Positions 44,975-53,384 of a stretch of DNA of 64,000 bases are shown here, in pieces. The notes beneath the pieces are model-generated. The model searched no databases, had not been told where the DNA came from, and saw only the letters and a program-made list of their open reading frames with translations. Numbering within the stretch: the first letter of the stretch is position 1; the number at the start of each line of letters is the position of its first letter. The stretch is from an uncultured Prevotella sp. (GTDB lineage Bacteria; Bacteroidota; Bacteroidia; Bacteroidales; Bacteroidaceae), in assembly GCA_902497035.1 (NCBI GenBank), contig CABVDL010000001.1:1-64000 (forward strand), read 5' to 3'. Position numbers and translations under genes: made by a program.

Positions 44975-45052
44975 GCCTAAAGTAAATGGGGCAGCATTGC
45001 GAGCAAACTCGCAGGCTACCCCATTTACTTCGGGCCTGCACCCATAGGTGCA
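44973..45052. terminator. Long nested inverted repeat between convergent genes
   Basis: The outer arms AGGCC/GGCCT (44973-44977, 45033-45037) and AAGTAAATGGGG/CCCCATTTACTT (44980-44991, 45019-45030) enclose an inner GCGAG/CTCGC hairpin. A second hairpin TGCACC/GGTGCA follows at 45037-45052. It sits between the plus-strand esterase and minus-strand trxA, as a bidirectional terminator would. There is no long U-run on either strand. Confidence 0.55.
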
Positions 45053-45101
45053 AAGCCTGTCAACTTCGTTTGAAAAAAACTCCGTCAGTTAGAATTGTGT
45101 C

Positions 45102-45422
45102 TTATGCCTCCAGCAGCTTGTCGAACTTTTCCTGGAACTTGCTTTTTTGGGCGGCGCCGACAAACTTGTCAACCAGCTGGCCGTTCTTGAAGAACAGCAC
45201 GGTGGGGATGTTGCGCACGCCAAACTCGAGCGCGATGTCGTCGTTCTCCTCAACGTCGCACTTGCCGACGATGAGCTTTCCGTCGTACTCCTTGGCCAGC
45301 TCGCTCATGATTGGGCTGACCAGACGGCATGGGCCGCACCAAGTGGCCCAAAGGTCAACGACCAAGGGCAAATCGCCGTTCTTATACTGTTCAAAGTTCT
45401 CAGTTGTAATTTCAACTTCCAT
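45102..45422 (-). CDS. trxA: Thioredoxin
   Basis: A 106-residue classical thioredoxin with active site WATWCGPCR (Cys29, Cys32). The cis-Pro region is VRNIPTVLFFKNGQ and the C-terminal helix is SKFQEKFDKLLEA. It reduces disulfides in cytosolic proteins. It has its own promoter (45493-45524), with tsaE and dnaE upstream on the same strand. Confidence 0.97.
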   Translation of the reverse strand: MEVEITTENFEQYKNGDLPLVVDLWATWCGPCRLVSPIMSELAKEYDGKLIVGKCDVEENDDIALEFGVRNIPTVLFFKNGQLVDKFVGAAQKSKFQEKFDKLLEA

Positions 45423-45492
45423 GATTATTCCTTTCTTGTTGTTATGATTATTCGCTCATGTGGCGCGGATCCTGCAACCCGCAAATGTCCTG

Positions 45493-45524
45493 CAAAATTA
45501 AGCATTTCATCCCATACAAGCAAA
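45493..45524 (-). promoter_or_regulatory. Promoter of trxA (TTTG-N20-TAATTTTG)
   Basis: The minus strand has TTTG (complement 45521-45524), 20 nt, and TAATTTTG (complement 45493-45500), a full match to the Bacteroidota consensus. The leader to ATG 45422 would be about 65 nt. Confidence 0.75.
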
Positions 45525-45572
45525 CTTTCCTTGAAAACATTGTTTGAAAACCTTGTTTTGTTCCTTTGTCAA

Positions 45573-45986
45573 TCAAAACTCGACGGTGCGGGTTCCGTCT
45601 TCCTGTTGAGTGATTTTAACCATGACGGTGTCCTCAGGCAGGATTTCCTCTATCAGCTCAGGCCATTCGAGGAAGCAGAGCGCGCCGCTATAGAAATACT
45701 CCTCATAGCCCATGTCGTAAACCTCCTCAAGCTTCTTGATGCGGTAGAAATCGAAATGATAGATGACGTCGTTGGTCGTTGCGGTATGATACTCGTTGAC
45801 GATGGCGAATGTCGGAGACGTGATGATGTCCTCGACGCCAAGCTCCTCGCATACGGCTTTGATGAATGTGGTCTTGCCGGCCCCCATCTTGCCGTAGAAG
45901 GCAAACACGTGGCCGTGGCCCATATTGTCAATAAACTCGCGGGCTGCCTCGTGGATGGTGTCCAATGATTTGATGGTTATCTTCAT
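45573..45986 (-). CDS. tsaE: tRNA threonylcarbamoyladenosine biosynthesis ATPase TsaE
   Basis: A 137-residue TsaE. The P-loop GKMGAGKTTFIKAVCEELG, the switch-like ITSPTFAIVNEY and the Walker B-like VIYHFDFYRIKKLEEVYDMGYEEYF are typical, as is the terminal FLEWPELIEEIL. With TsaB and TsaD it makes the t6A base at position 37 of ANN-decoding tRNAs. It lies 24 nt downstream of dnaE, so probably on the same transcript. Confidence 0.95.
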   Translation of the reverse strand: MKITIKSLDTIHEAAREFIDNMGHGHVFAFYGKMGAGKTTFIKAVCEELGVEDIITSPTFAIVNEYHTATTNDVIYHFDFYRIKKLEEVYDMGYEEYFYSGALCFLEWPELIEEILPEDTVMVKITQQEDGTRTVEF

Positions 45987-46010
45987 GATGAATGAATTAA
46001 AATCTTCCTG

Positions 46011-49000
46011 TCAGTTGATATTGTAGCTCATGTTCTTGTTGTCCTCAATATATTGCACGAGGTCTTTCGACACCTCGATGCGCTGTCTGGCGGCACGCAG
46101 CAGGATATGGGTGTTGGTGGTCTCGTCGGTGACGTTGAAGTAGAGCTCTGTGGGGCCCTTGCGGTCTTGTATCATCGTCTCGATGTCGTTGGCCACCGTG
46201 TCGTCAATCTTGTCGCTTGGCACGTTGATGGTGAAGCGCTCGATGCGTTTGTCCTTAGCGCTTTGGAGAAACTCCACGTTGCTGATGGTCAGGGTAAACA
46301 TGCGGCTGGTGGGGAAGCGCTTGGCGTATCTTGCCTTGACAAAGACGGAGTAGCCCTCCTGCAGCATGCCGCTCCATCGCCCCCATTCCTCGCCGAAGAT
46401 GGCGATGTCGCCTGCTCCCTCGAAGTCCTCTATGGTCACTATTCCGAAAGGCTCGCCGCGCTTGTCGAAGCGCTTGTCTACCTTGGTGACGATGCCGCCG
46501 AAGGAGAGGTCGCCCCTTTCGGCCAGCTGCTCATGCATACTGCGGTCGCCCATCTCCTTGCAGAGTGTGTTGCAGAGATGGCGCAGCACGATGGCATAGT
46601 CGTCGAGGGGGTGGGCCGAGAGATAGATGCCGACGAGCTTCTTTTCCATGTCAAGCAGCTGGAGCTTGCTCCACGGCTCGGCTTTCGGCACGGGCGGGTA
46701 GGTGATGGTGCTGGCTGAGGCCATCGCGCCAAACAGCGAGTTGGCACTCTCTTTCTTATCCTGCTGGTATTGTTGGGCGAAGCGCACGAGGCTGTCGAGG
46801 AAAATCTCGCCCTTGCCGTTGGGAGCCATGTACTGCTCGCGCATCAGTCCGAAGCCGTCGAATGCCCCGCTGAGGGCGAGGCTCTCAAAGGCCTTGCGGT
46901 TGAGGTCGCGCAGAGACACGCGGCAGGCAAAGTCGTAGATGTCTTTATAGGGACCGTTGGCCTCGCGCTCCTGGACGATGGCTCTCGCGGGCCCCTCCCC
47001 GATGCCGCCGATGGCCTTGAGGCCGAAACGTATCTCGCCTTTCTTATTGACGCCGAACGACTCGTAGCTCTCGTTGACATCAGGGCCGAGGGTCTTGACC
47101 TTCATCGCCTTGCACTCCTCCATAAGCTTCTTGATCTCGCCGATGTCCGACGAGCGGCGGGTCATCAGGGCAGCCATGAACTCGGCAGGATAGTGGGCTT
47201 TGAGATAGGCCGTCTGGTAGGCCACCCATGAGTAGCAGGTGGCATGAGATTTGTTGAACGCGTAAGAGGCGAATTTCTCCCAGTCGGCCCAAATCTTCTC
47301 CAGCACCTTTGTGTCGTAGCCATTCGCCGCTCCCTGCTTGAGGAACTTTGGCTTCATGGCGTCGACGATGGCTTTCTTCTTCTTACCCATGGCCTTACGC
47401 AGGGCATCGCTCTCGCCGCGGGTGAAGCTGGCAAGCTGTCTGGACAGGAGCATCACCTGCTCCTGATAGACAGTGATGCCGTAGGTGTCTTTCAAGTATT
47501 TCTCCATGCAGGGAATGTCGTACTTGATGAGGCTCGGGTCCTTCTTTCGCGCGATGAACTCTGGAATGTAGTCCATGGGTCCGGGGCGGTAGAGGGCGTT
47601 CATGGCGATGAGGTCCTCGAAAACGGTGGGATGCAACTCTTTCAGATACTTCTGCATGCCGGGCGACTCAAACTGGAACGTGCCGATGGTGCGGCCCTCC
47701 TGGTAGAGCTTGTAGGTGAGCTCGTCGTCAAGGGGAATATTGTCGAGGTCGATGATGTCGCCGGTGGTCTGCTTGATGACCTTGCAGGCCTCCTTCAGCT
47801 CCGAGAGGGTTTTCAGTCCGAGGAAGTCCATCTTGATGAGCCCCGTTGACTCGATGACATGCCCGTCGTATTGCGTCACCATACACTTCAGCTCGGGAAA
47901 GTCGGGATCGTCGGCCGTGGCCACCGGCACCCAGTCGCTGATGGGGTCGCGGCAGATGATGAAGCCGCACGCGTGAATGCCCGTGCCGCGTATGGTACCC
48001 TCAAGCATTTTGGCGTATTTGATGGTGTTGCGCTCGCGCGGGTCGGTAGAAACCTCGGCCTCGCGCAGCTCCGGCACGCACTCGATGGCATTCTTCAGGT
48101 TCATCTTCTTGCCGTTGGGCAGCCGGTCGGGGATGGCTTTCTTCAGCGCGTTCGAGCGGTCGATGGGCAGTTTCTCCACGCGGGCCACGTCGGCAATGGA
48201 GTTTTTCGTGGCCATGCTGGCGTAGGTGATGATATGGGCGCAGTTCTCTGCGCCGTACTTGTCCATGACCCACCGCAGTACCTTTCCGCGGCCGTCGTCG
48301 TCGAAGTCGGTGTCGATATCCGGCAGGTTGACACGGTCGGGATTGAGGAAACGCTCAAACAGCAAGTCGTATTTCAGCGGGTCAATCTTCGTGATGCCCA
48401 GGCAGTAGGCCACTACGGAGCCTGCGGCCGAGCCACGTCCCGGCCCCACCCATACGCCGAGCTCCTCGCGCGCGGCCCTGATGAAGTCCTGCACAATGAG
48501 GAAGTAGCCGGGGAAACCCATTGTCTTCATCACGTGCAGCTCAAAGTTGATATGCTCCCTCACATTGTCGGGAAGGGGGTCGCCATAGCGCTGCCTGGCT
48601 CCGTCGTAGGCGAGCTTGGCCAGATAGTCAGCCTCGAACTTGATGCGGTAAATTTTGTCGTAGCCGCCCAGGCGCTCAATCACAGCCTTGCCCTTGTCCT
48701 CGGGCAGGGGGTTGAGCCCGTTCTCGTCGGAGGTGAATTCCTTGTAAAGGTCTTCCTCGGAGAATTTTCTGCGCCATTCCTCCTCGGTGCCGAAACTCTC
48801 GGGAATGGGGAAGAAAGGCATAATGGGTCCGTGGTCGATGCTGTAGAACTCCACCTTGTTTAGTATCTCCAGCGTGTTGCTCAGTGCCTCAGGCACGTCG
48901 CTGAAGATGGCGTTCATCTCCTCACGGGTCTTAAACCACTCCTGCTTGGTGTAGAGCATGCGCTTGGGGTCGTCGAGGTCCTTGCCTGTAGCCAGGCAGA

Positions 49001-49730
49001 GCAGGTGGTCGTGAGCCTCGGCGGTGTCCTTGTCTTCGAAGTGGCAGTCGTTGGTGCAGATGAGCTTGATGCCGTATTCCTTGGACAGCTGCATCAGCAC
49101 GGCGTTCACCTTCTGCTGCTCTGGAAACACGTCGCGGTTGGCCCTGATGGAGGGGTCGGTCACCTCGTGGCGCTGCAGCTCAAGGTAATAGTCGTCACCG
49201 AACACCCTGTGGTACCATTCCACGGCCTCGCGTGCCCCGTCGAGGTCGCCCCTCATAATCTTCTGCGGCACCTCGCCGCCAAGGCAGGCCGAGCTGACGA
49301 TAAGTCCCTCGTGATATTTCTCCAGGTCGTAGCGGTCGGTGCGCGGCCGGTAGTAATAGCCGTCGACCCACGAGCGGCTTACCAGCTTGATGAGGTTCTT
49401 GTAGCCCTTATAGTTCTTGGCCAGTACGATGAGGTGATAGCCGGAGTTGTCGCCATCCTCTTTCTTGCGGTCTTCCTTATGGTGGTGGGCCACGTACATC
49501 TCGCATCCGAAGATGGGCTTGAAGGGCTCCAGTCCGTCGGCCTTGCGCTTCTTGTTGACCGACGCGCAGTAGTCGCTGAACTCCTTGATGCCATACATCA
49601 CGCCGTGATCGGTGATGGCCATGCCCTTCATGCCGTTCTGGACAGCCTTGTCAACCAGGTGGGGAACCTTGGACTGTCCGTCAAGGATGGAGTAGTGCGT
49701 ATGTACGTGCAAATGAACAAAATCTTCCAT
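46011..49730 (-). CDS. dnaE: DNA polymerase III subunit alpha
   Basis: A 1239-residue replicative polymerase, DnaE type. The N-terminal PHP domain has FVHLHVHTHYSILDGQ and GMAITDHGVMYGIKEF. The palm has GPGRGSAAGSVVAYCLGIT and the catalytic aspartates in LPDIDTDFDDDGR. Fingers have IRGTGIHACGFIIC and MDFLGLKTLSELKEA. Then come the beta-binding and OB-fold region (GDLSFGGIVTKVDKRFDKRGEPFGIVTIEDFEG). It replicates the chromosome with holB-type clamp-loader subunits. Length is normal. A weak -7 element (TAACTTTA, complement 49753-49760) sits 22 nt before the start. Confidence 0.97.
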   Translation of the reverse strand: MEDFVHLHVHTHYSILDGQSKVPHLVDKAVQNGMKGMAITDHGVMYGIKEFSDYCASVNKKRKADGLEPFKPIFGCEMYVAHHHKEDRKKEDGDNSGYHLIVLAKNYKGYKNLIKLVSRSWVDGYYYRPRTDRYDLEKYHEGLIVSSACLGGEVPQKIMRGDLDGAREAVEWYHRVFGDDYYLELQRHEVTDPSIRANRDVFPEQQKVNAVLMQLSKEYGIKLICTNDCHFEDKDTAEAHDHLLCLATGKDLDDPKRMLYTKQEWFKTREEMNAIFSDVPEALSNTLEILNKVEFYSIDHGPIMPFFPIPESFGTEEEWRRKFSEEDLYKEFTSDENGLNPLPEDKGKAVIERLGGYDKIYRIKFEADYLAKLAYDGARQRYGDPLPDNVREHINFELHVMKTMGFPGYFLIVQDFIRAAREELGVWVGPGRGSAAGSVVAYCLGITKIDPLKYDLLFERFLNPDRVNLPDIDTDFDDDGRGKVLRWVMDKYGAENCAHIITYASMATKNSIADVARVEKLPIDRSNALKKAIPDRLPNGKKMNLKNAIECVPELREAEVSTDPRERNTIKYAKMLEGTIRGTGIHACGFIICRDPISDWVPVATADDPDFPELKCMVTQYDGHVIESTGLIKMDFLGLKTLSELKEACKVIKQTTGDIIDLDNIPLDDELTYKLYQEGRTIGTFQFESPGMQKYLKELHPTVFEDLIAMNALYRPGPMDYIPEFIARKKDPSLIKYDIPCMEKYLKDTYGITVYQEQVMLLSRQLASFTRGESDALRKAMGKKKKAIVDAMKPKFLKQGAANGYDTKVLEKIWADWEKFASYAFNKSHATCYSWVAYQTAYLKAHYPAEFMAALMTRRSSDIGEIKKLMEECKAMKVKTLGPDVNESYESFGVNKKGEIRFGLKAIGGIGEGPARAIVQEREANGPYKDIYDFACRVSLRDLNRKAFESLALSGAFDGFGLMREQYMAPNGKGEIFLDSLVRFAQQYQQDKKESANSLFGAMASASTITYPPVPKAEPWSKLQLLDMEKKLVGIYLSAHPLDDYAIVLRHLCNTLCKEMGDRSMHEQLAERGDLSFGGIVTKVDKRFDKRGEPFGIVTIEDFEGAGDIAIFGEEWGRWSGMLQEGYSVFVKARYAKRFPTSRMFTLTISNVEFLQSAKDKRIERFTINVPSDKIDDTVANDIETMIQDRKGPTELYFNVTDETTNTHILLRAARQRIEVSKDLVQYIEDNKNMSYNIN

Positions 49731-49800
49731 GATGTGTCGTTGAATGGGAGTGTAAAGTTACGCCTAAAAAACGACATGCCCAAAAGAAGAGGGCTAAAAG

Positions 49801-49832
49801 TTTGTGGGTTAAACAAAAAACGTTTAACTTTG
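49801..49832 (+). promoter_or_regulatory. Promoter of psd-pssA (TTTG-N20-TAACTTTG)
   Basis: TTTG at 49801-49804, 20 nt, and TAACTTTG at 49825-49832 fit the Bacteroidota consensus fully. The leader to ATG 49899 would be about 60 nt. It is back-to-back with the dnaE promoter region. Confidence 0.8.
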
Positions 49833-49898
49833 CAGTGTATTGATTAATATGCCTAAAACAATCATTACATTAAGGCACAGAAAACCAATATTATCGTC

Positions 49899-50591
49899 AT
49901 GGGAAAGAAATTAAAGAAGATAAAGAATATACGTATTCATAACGAGGGAAACGACCAGCTCATCTATGGCTTGCTCTTTATCGTTGCCGTAGGCGTGATG
50001 CTTTGGCACTTTGTGAGCAATCCTATTCCATTCTGGGTATTTTTGGCAGTAGCTGGCGTTATATATGGAATTGTACTCAATTTCTACCGTTGCCCTATCC
50101 GATACTTGAATATGGAGAGCACCGACGGCATCGTGGTGGCTCCGGCCGACGGCAAGATTGTCGTCATCGAGGAGGTTGACGAGGATACCTATTTTCATGA
50201 CAGGCGTTTGATGATCAGTATCTTTATGAGCCTCACCAACGTGCACGCCAACTGGTTTCCCGTTGACGGAAAGGTGAAGATGGTAAGGCATTTCGACGGA
50301 AATTTCTATCGTGCCTATCTTCCTAAGGCCAGCGAGGAGAATGAGCATGCTGACATCATGATTACGACTGAACGGGGTGTGGATGTGCTGTGCCGTCAGA
50401 TTGCAGGCGCCATGGCACGCCGCATCGTCACCTATGCCAAGGAGGGTGAGGACTGTTATATTGATGAGCATTTAGGATTTATCAAGCTGGGCTCGCGCGT
50501 TGACGTGTTTCTTCCTGTCGGATCGGAGGTATGCGTGAAGATGGGGCAGAAGACTACGGGCGACCAGACGGTAATAGCAAAACTGAAATGA
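49899..50591 (+). CDS. psd: Phosphatidylserine decarboxylase (proenzyme)
   Basis: A 230-residue short-type Psd that makes phosphatidylethanolamine. Two hydrophobic stretches anchor the N-terminus ([35 protein letters not shown]). The catalytic core has [37 protein letters not shown] and [20 protein letters not shown]. The self-cleavage site is in [13 protein letters not shown], where Ser199 becomes the pyruvoyl group. It overlaps pssA by 4 bp (ATGA), so both enzymes of the PE branch are translationally coupled. Confidence 0.96.
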   Translation: MGKKLKKIKNIRIHNEGNDQLIYGLLFIVAVGVMLWHFVSNPIPFWVFLAVAGVIYGIVLNFYRCPIRYLNMESTDGIVVAPADGKIVVIEEVDEDTYFHDRRLMISIFMSLTNVHANWFPVDGKVKMVRHFDGNFYRAYLPKASEENEHADIMITTERGVDVLCRQIAGAMARRIVTYAKEGEDCYIDEHLGFIKLGSRVDVFLPVGSEVCVKMGQKTTGDQTVIAKLK

Positions 50592-51349
50592 AAAAGCAAA
50601 TCCCTAATATCCTGACTTGTTGCAATCTTGTATCGGGCTGTATTGCAACGTGCTTTGCATTCTTTCACAGCCCTGACCTGGCATTGCTCTGGATCATTAT
50701 CGGTGCCACTTTCGACTTTTTCGACGGCATGAGCGCACGGTTGCTTCACGTCTCGTCGCCCATTGGCAAGGAGCTTGACTCGCTGGCCGACGACGTGACC
50801 TTTGGCGTGGCTCCGAGTACCATCCTCTTTTCGCAGCTCATCGTCATGGACTTCCCCGAGGCTTTGTCGGGCATTGCCGACTACCTGCCTTTCGTGGCCT
50901 ATGTGATGGCTGCCTTCTCTGCCTTGCGCCTGGCCAAGTTCAATCTCGACGAGCGCCAGACCATGGGCTTCATCGGCCTGCCTACGCCTGCCAACGCCTT
51001 GTTCTGGGGGTCGCTCATTGTGGGACTCAACAACTGGCTCTGCAATGTGGAGTGGGGCTGGGCACTGCTCATCGTCCTGATGTTTGTCAGCTCATGGCTG
51101 CTTGTCTGCGAAATTCCGATGTTTGCATTGAAGTTCAAGCACTGGGGCTGGAAAGGCAATGAGCTGCGCTATTGCTTCATTGGCATTACGCTGCTCGCCC
51201 TGGCCGGGTCGATGACTGTCGCCGTGACCCATGGCAGGAGCCTGCTCTTTGGTTTCCTGCGTCCGTGGTGCGGCGTGATTTTACTTTATTTGGTGTTGTC
51301 GGTCATCAAGGATTTGGCTGACTGTAAATCCTCACGGAAAAATGGCTAA
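50588..51349 (+). CDS. pssA: CDP-diacylglycerol-serine O-phosphatidyltransferase
   Basis: A 253-residue membrane protein. The start at ATG 50588 gives [20 protein letters not shown] and overlaps psd; the frame extends 19 codons upstream within psd. The CDP-alcohol phosphotransferase signature is [26 protein letters not shown], with the Asp residues that bind CDP and metal. It makes phosphatidylserine, which Psd decarboxylates. Several hydrophobic segments follow. The DUF4834 gene overlaps its end by 8 bp. Confidence 0.95.
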   Translation: MKKQIPNILTCCNLVSGCIATCFAFFHSPDLALLWIIIGATFDFFDGMSARLLHVSSPIGKELDSLADDVTFGVAPSTILFSQLIVMDFPEALSGIADYLPFVAYVMAAFSALRLAKFNLDERQTMGFIGLPTPANALFWGSLIVGLNNWLCNVEWGWALLIVLMFVSSWLLVCEIPMFALKFKHWGWKGNELRYCFIGITLLALAGSMTVAVTHGRSLLFGFLRPWCGVILLYLVLSVIKDLADCKSSRKNG

Positions 51350-51620
51350 GTTCCTTTCCGTCATTCTCCTCGTTTTTATTGCCTGCATCGTTGCTCTTGG
51401 CTTGTCGGTGTGGAAGGCTTACCGCACGATACGCCGCCGCATGGACCAGCTCAACAGCCGCATGGCTGGCGGCAGCGGCTCCGGCCAGCGTGAGCCGCGT
51501 CGACAGACGACTACCGTCCACGGCGATACCATCACCGACACCCGCAACCGACAGCAGGCCAGCCAAAAGATTTTTGACAAGGACGAGGGTGAGTATGTTG
51601 ATTTCAAAGAATTAAATTAG
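51342..51620 (+). CDS. DUF4834 family small membrane protein
   Basis: A 92-residue protein with one N-terminal membrane helix (FLSVILLVFIACIVALGLSVW). A basic, probably cytosolic stretch follows (KAYRTIRRRMDQLNSRM), and the C-terminus is conserved and acidic (SQKIFDKDEGEYVDFKELN). The tail is that of DUF4834, found next to phospholipid genes in Bacteroidota. Function is unknown; coupling to pssA (8 bp overlap) suggests a link to membrane lipid synthesis. After it lies a 285-bp gap with a hairpin and a tandem repeat. Confidence 0.85.
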   Translation: MAKFLSVILLVFIACIVALGLSVWKAYRTIRRRMDQLNSRMAGGSGSGQREPRRQTTTVHGDTITDTRNRQQASQKIFDKDEGEYVDFKELN

Positions 51621-51656
51621 AGGGGGACGACTTCTTGACTTTATCCCACTGCACGG

Positions 51657-51699
51657 GCTTTTGGCAGTCCGTTAATCGTTGAGCGATGCTGCCAAAAGC
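51657..51699 (+). terminator. Stem-loop after DUF4834
   Basis: GCTTTTGGCAG (51657-51667) pairs with CTGCCAAAAGC (51689-51699) around a 21-nt loop, with a small inner ATCG/CGAT pairing. It lies just ahead of the 22-bp repeat array. The lack of a U-tract makes termination uncertain. Confidence 0.5.
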
Positions 51700-51713
51700 G
51701 TCAAATGACGACA

Positions 51714-51911
51714 CGGGTCAACTGTACCGCCAAGGCGGGTCAACTGTACCGCCAAGGCGTGGCGACCGCCACGCAAAGCTGTGACGACCACCACAATTGT
51801 CCGTGACGACCGCCACACTTTCTCGTTGCGGCCATCTCGCATCGTCGTTAAGGCCATCTCGCATCGTCGTTAAGGCCATCTCGCATCGTCGTTTCGGTCA
51901 TCTCTCATTCA
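51714..51911. repeat. Nine-unit tandem array of 22-bp repeats (three sub-families)
   Basis: Starting at 51714, nine contiguous 22-bp units can be read without a gap. Units 1-2 are identical (begin CGGGTCAACTGTACCG). Units 3-5 share YGTGRCGACCRCCAC. Units 6-9 share CGTTNNGGYCATCTCKCAT, and 7 and 8 are identical. Nearly all start with CG and have a pyrimidine/CC core near positions 8-12. Unit 3 holds a palindrome CGTGGCG-AC-CGCCACG. The last unit overlaps the 3' end of the minus-strand esterase (stop 51905). A 22-bp period is not a multiple of three and equals about two helical turns, so this is not coding and could be a protein-binding array. Confidence 0.85.
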
Positions 51912-53335
51912 CGAGTCAGTTGGGACACAATAGCCGGTGATGCTTTTCTGATGGCATCGGCCACGATGCGGGCCATCAGTGCCGCGCCTTTCCTGTTGGG
52001 ATGGATGCCGTCATCTTGTATCAGCTTCGGGTCTTTCTCAAAGGGCGAATGCAGGTCGATAACCTGCAGATGGTGACGGCGTGCTATCTTTCTCAGTGTC
52101 GGAATTACGCCGTTGACAATGGTTGAGTCGTTGATGGTCCACTGTACTTTCCATGCCTTTACAGGCAGTGCGACGAGGATGCGCGGATGTGAGGGCAGGT
52201 TGCCCAGCGTGTCCAGCATGGCCTCATAGTCTTTCTGAAATTGAGAGGCGTTCCAGTTGGCTGTCTTGCTGTCGTTGGTGCCAAGCTTGACGACCACGAT
52301 ATTTGGATTGAAGTCTTTTGCTTCTTTCCAAATAGGATGGTTCATATAGGGTTGGTTGCCTTTAGCGTTCATGCAGGCACCGCTATATCCGAAGTTGCGC
52401 ACCCAGTATCCCTTGCCCAGCAGTTTCTGCATTTGTGCGGGATACCCGAAGTGGTCGCTCATGGCGATGCCAGCGCCATCAGTGATGCTGTTGCCGATGC
52501 ATGCCACCCTGATGGCATCTCGTTGAGGGCTCTTCAGGCTGTCCAACCAAAGCCCCAATTCGCTGAGCATCTGCTGATGATAGGGGAAGGACTCCTTAAA
52601 GCCCCAGCCGTGGCCGCCGGTGGGGTAGGTGTGGACCACGACATCCCGCTCTTGGTTGCGCATGGCCTGGGCATAGGCCAGTCCATTGTAGGACGGATGG
52701 ACATCAACATCGTCATTGCTCAATAAGATTATTGCGGGCGGAGTGACATGCCGTCTCACTTGGCATTCAGCCGAATAAGCCAGACGCATGGCTTCGTCGT
52801 TTACTTCTTTGCCAAGAAACTGACTGCGGGTGGTGGAATGCGTATAACGTCGCAGCGTGGTGACGGGATAGAATAGGATTTGGAAATTGGGTCTTGTGGC
52901 GAAAGGCATTCTTGTGGCCGCCATACTGGCCAGATGACCTCCTGCCGATGAGCCCATCACGCCTACGTCATTGGGATTGACGTGCCAGGCCTCAGCACTG
53001 TCGCGCACGGTCTTGAAGGCATGGGACACATCTGCCAGTGGCAAGGTGCGGTCGCCGTTGGGCAAACGGTATTTCAGCACGCACAGGGCTATGCCGCGGT
53101 TGTTGAAGAAAGGCGCCCAGTCGGTTCCCTCATGCGCCATGGCTCTGAAAACGTAGGCTCCGCCCGGACAGCAGACGACGGCGCGCCCCGTAGACTTTTC
53201 AGCATTAGGCAGATAGACATAGAGCATGGCACTGCTGTCCGGCTCAAGAAGGATGTCCACTCGTTTCTGTGCCGTGGCATGAAAGGCAAATTGCGTTAGG
53301 GTGAACAATAGAAGAAAGAAACTCTTACGACACAT
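51905..53335 (-). CDS. Dual esterase: N-terminal alpha/beta-hydrolase, C-terminal SGNH hydrolase
   Basis: A 476-residue secreted protein (signal ending about residue 22, ATA). Residues 24-265 are an alpha/beta-hydrolase: CCPGGAY oxyanion loop, VMGSSAGGHLA (Ser130), an acidic NDDVDVHPS and a His in TGGHGWGF. Residues 275-470 are an SGNH hydrolase: VACIGNSITDGAG (Ser283), FGYSGACMN, VKLGTNDSKTAN (Gly352/Asn354) and IQDDGIHPNRKG (Asp442, His445). Both catalytic sets appear intact. The order is the reverse of the gene at 43568. It is downstream of the GH3 gene on the same strand (49 nt gap). It should deacylate a decorated glycan. Confidence 0.9.
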   Translation of the reverse strand: MCRKSFFLLLFTLTQFAFHATAQKRVDILLEPDSSAMLYVYLPNAEKSTGRAVVCCPGGAYVFRAMAHEGTDWAPFFNNRGIALCVLKYRLPNGDRTLPLADVSHAFKTVRDSAEAWHVNPNDVGVMGSSAGGHLASMAATRMPFATRPNFQILFYPVTTLRRYTHSTTRSQFLGKEVNDEAMRLAYSAECQVRRHVTPPAIILLSNDDVDVHPSYNGLAYAQAMRNQERDVVVHTYPTGGHGWGFKESFPYHQQMLSELGLWLDSLKSPQRDAIRVACIGNSITDGAGIAMSDHFGYPAQMQKLLGKGYWVRNFGYSGACMNAKGNQPYMNHPIWKEAKDFNPNIVVVKLGTNDSKTANWNASQFQKDYEAMLDTLGNLPSHPRILVALPVKAWKVQWTINDSTIVNGVIPTLRKIARRHHLQVIDLHSPFEKDPKLIQDDGIHPNRKGAALMARIVADAIRKASPAIVSQLTRE

Positions 53336-53384
53336 CGTTTGTTTATTGTTTTATGGTGTTCATGCGATGATTAATGGCTTTACC

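Noticed and set aside
51672..51857. 61-codon minus-strand frame across the repeat array
   Set aside because: It arises from a 22-bp repeat read in shifting frames and shows no conserved protein pattern.
51714..51911. CRISPR array
   Set aside because: Units follow each other directly with no spacers, differ among themselves, and there are no cas genes nearby.
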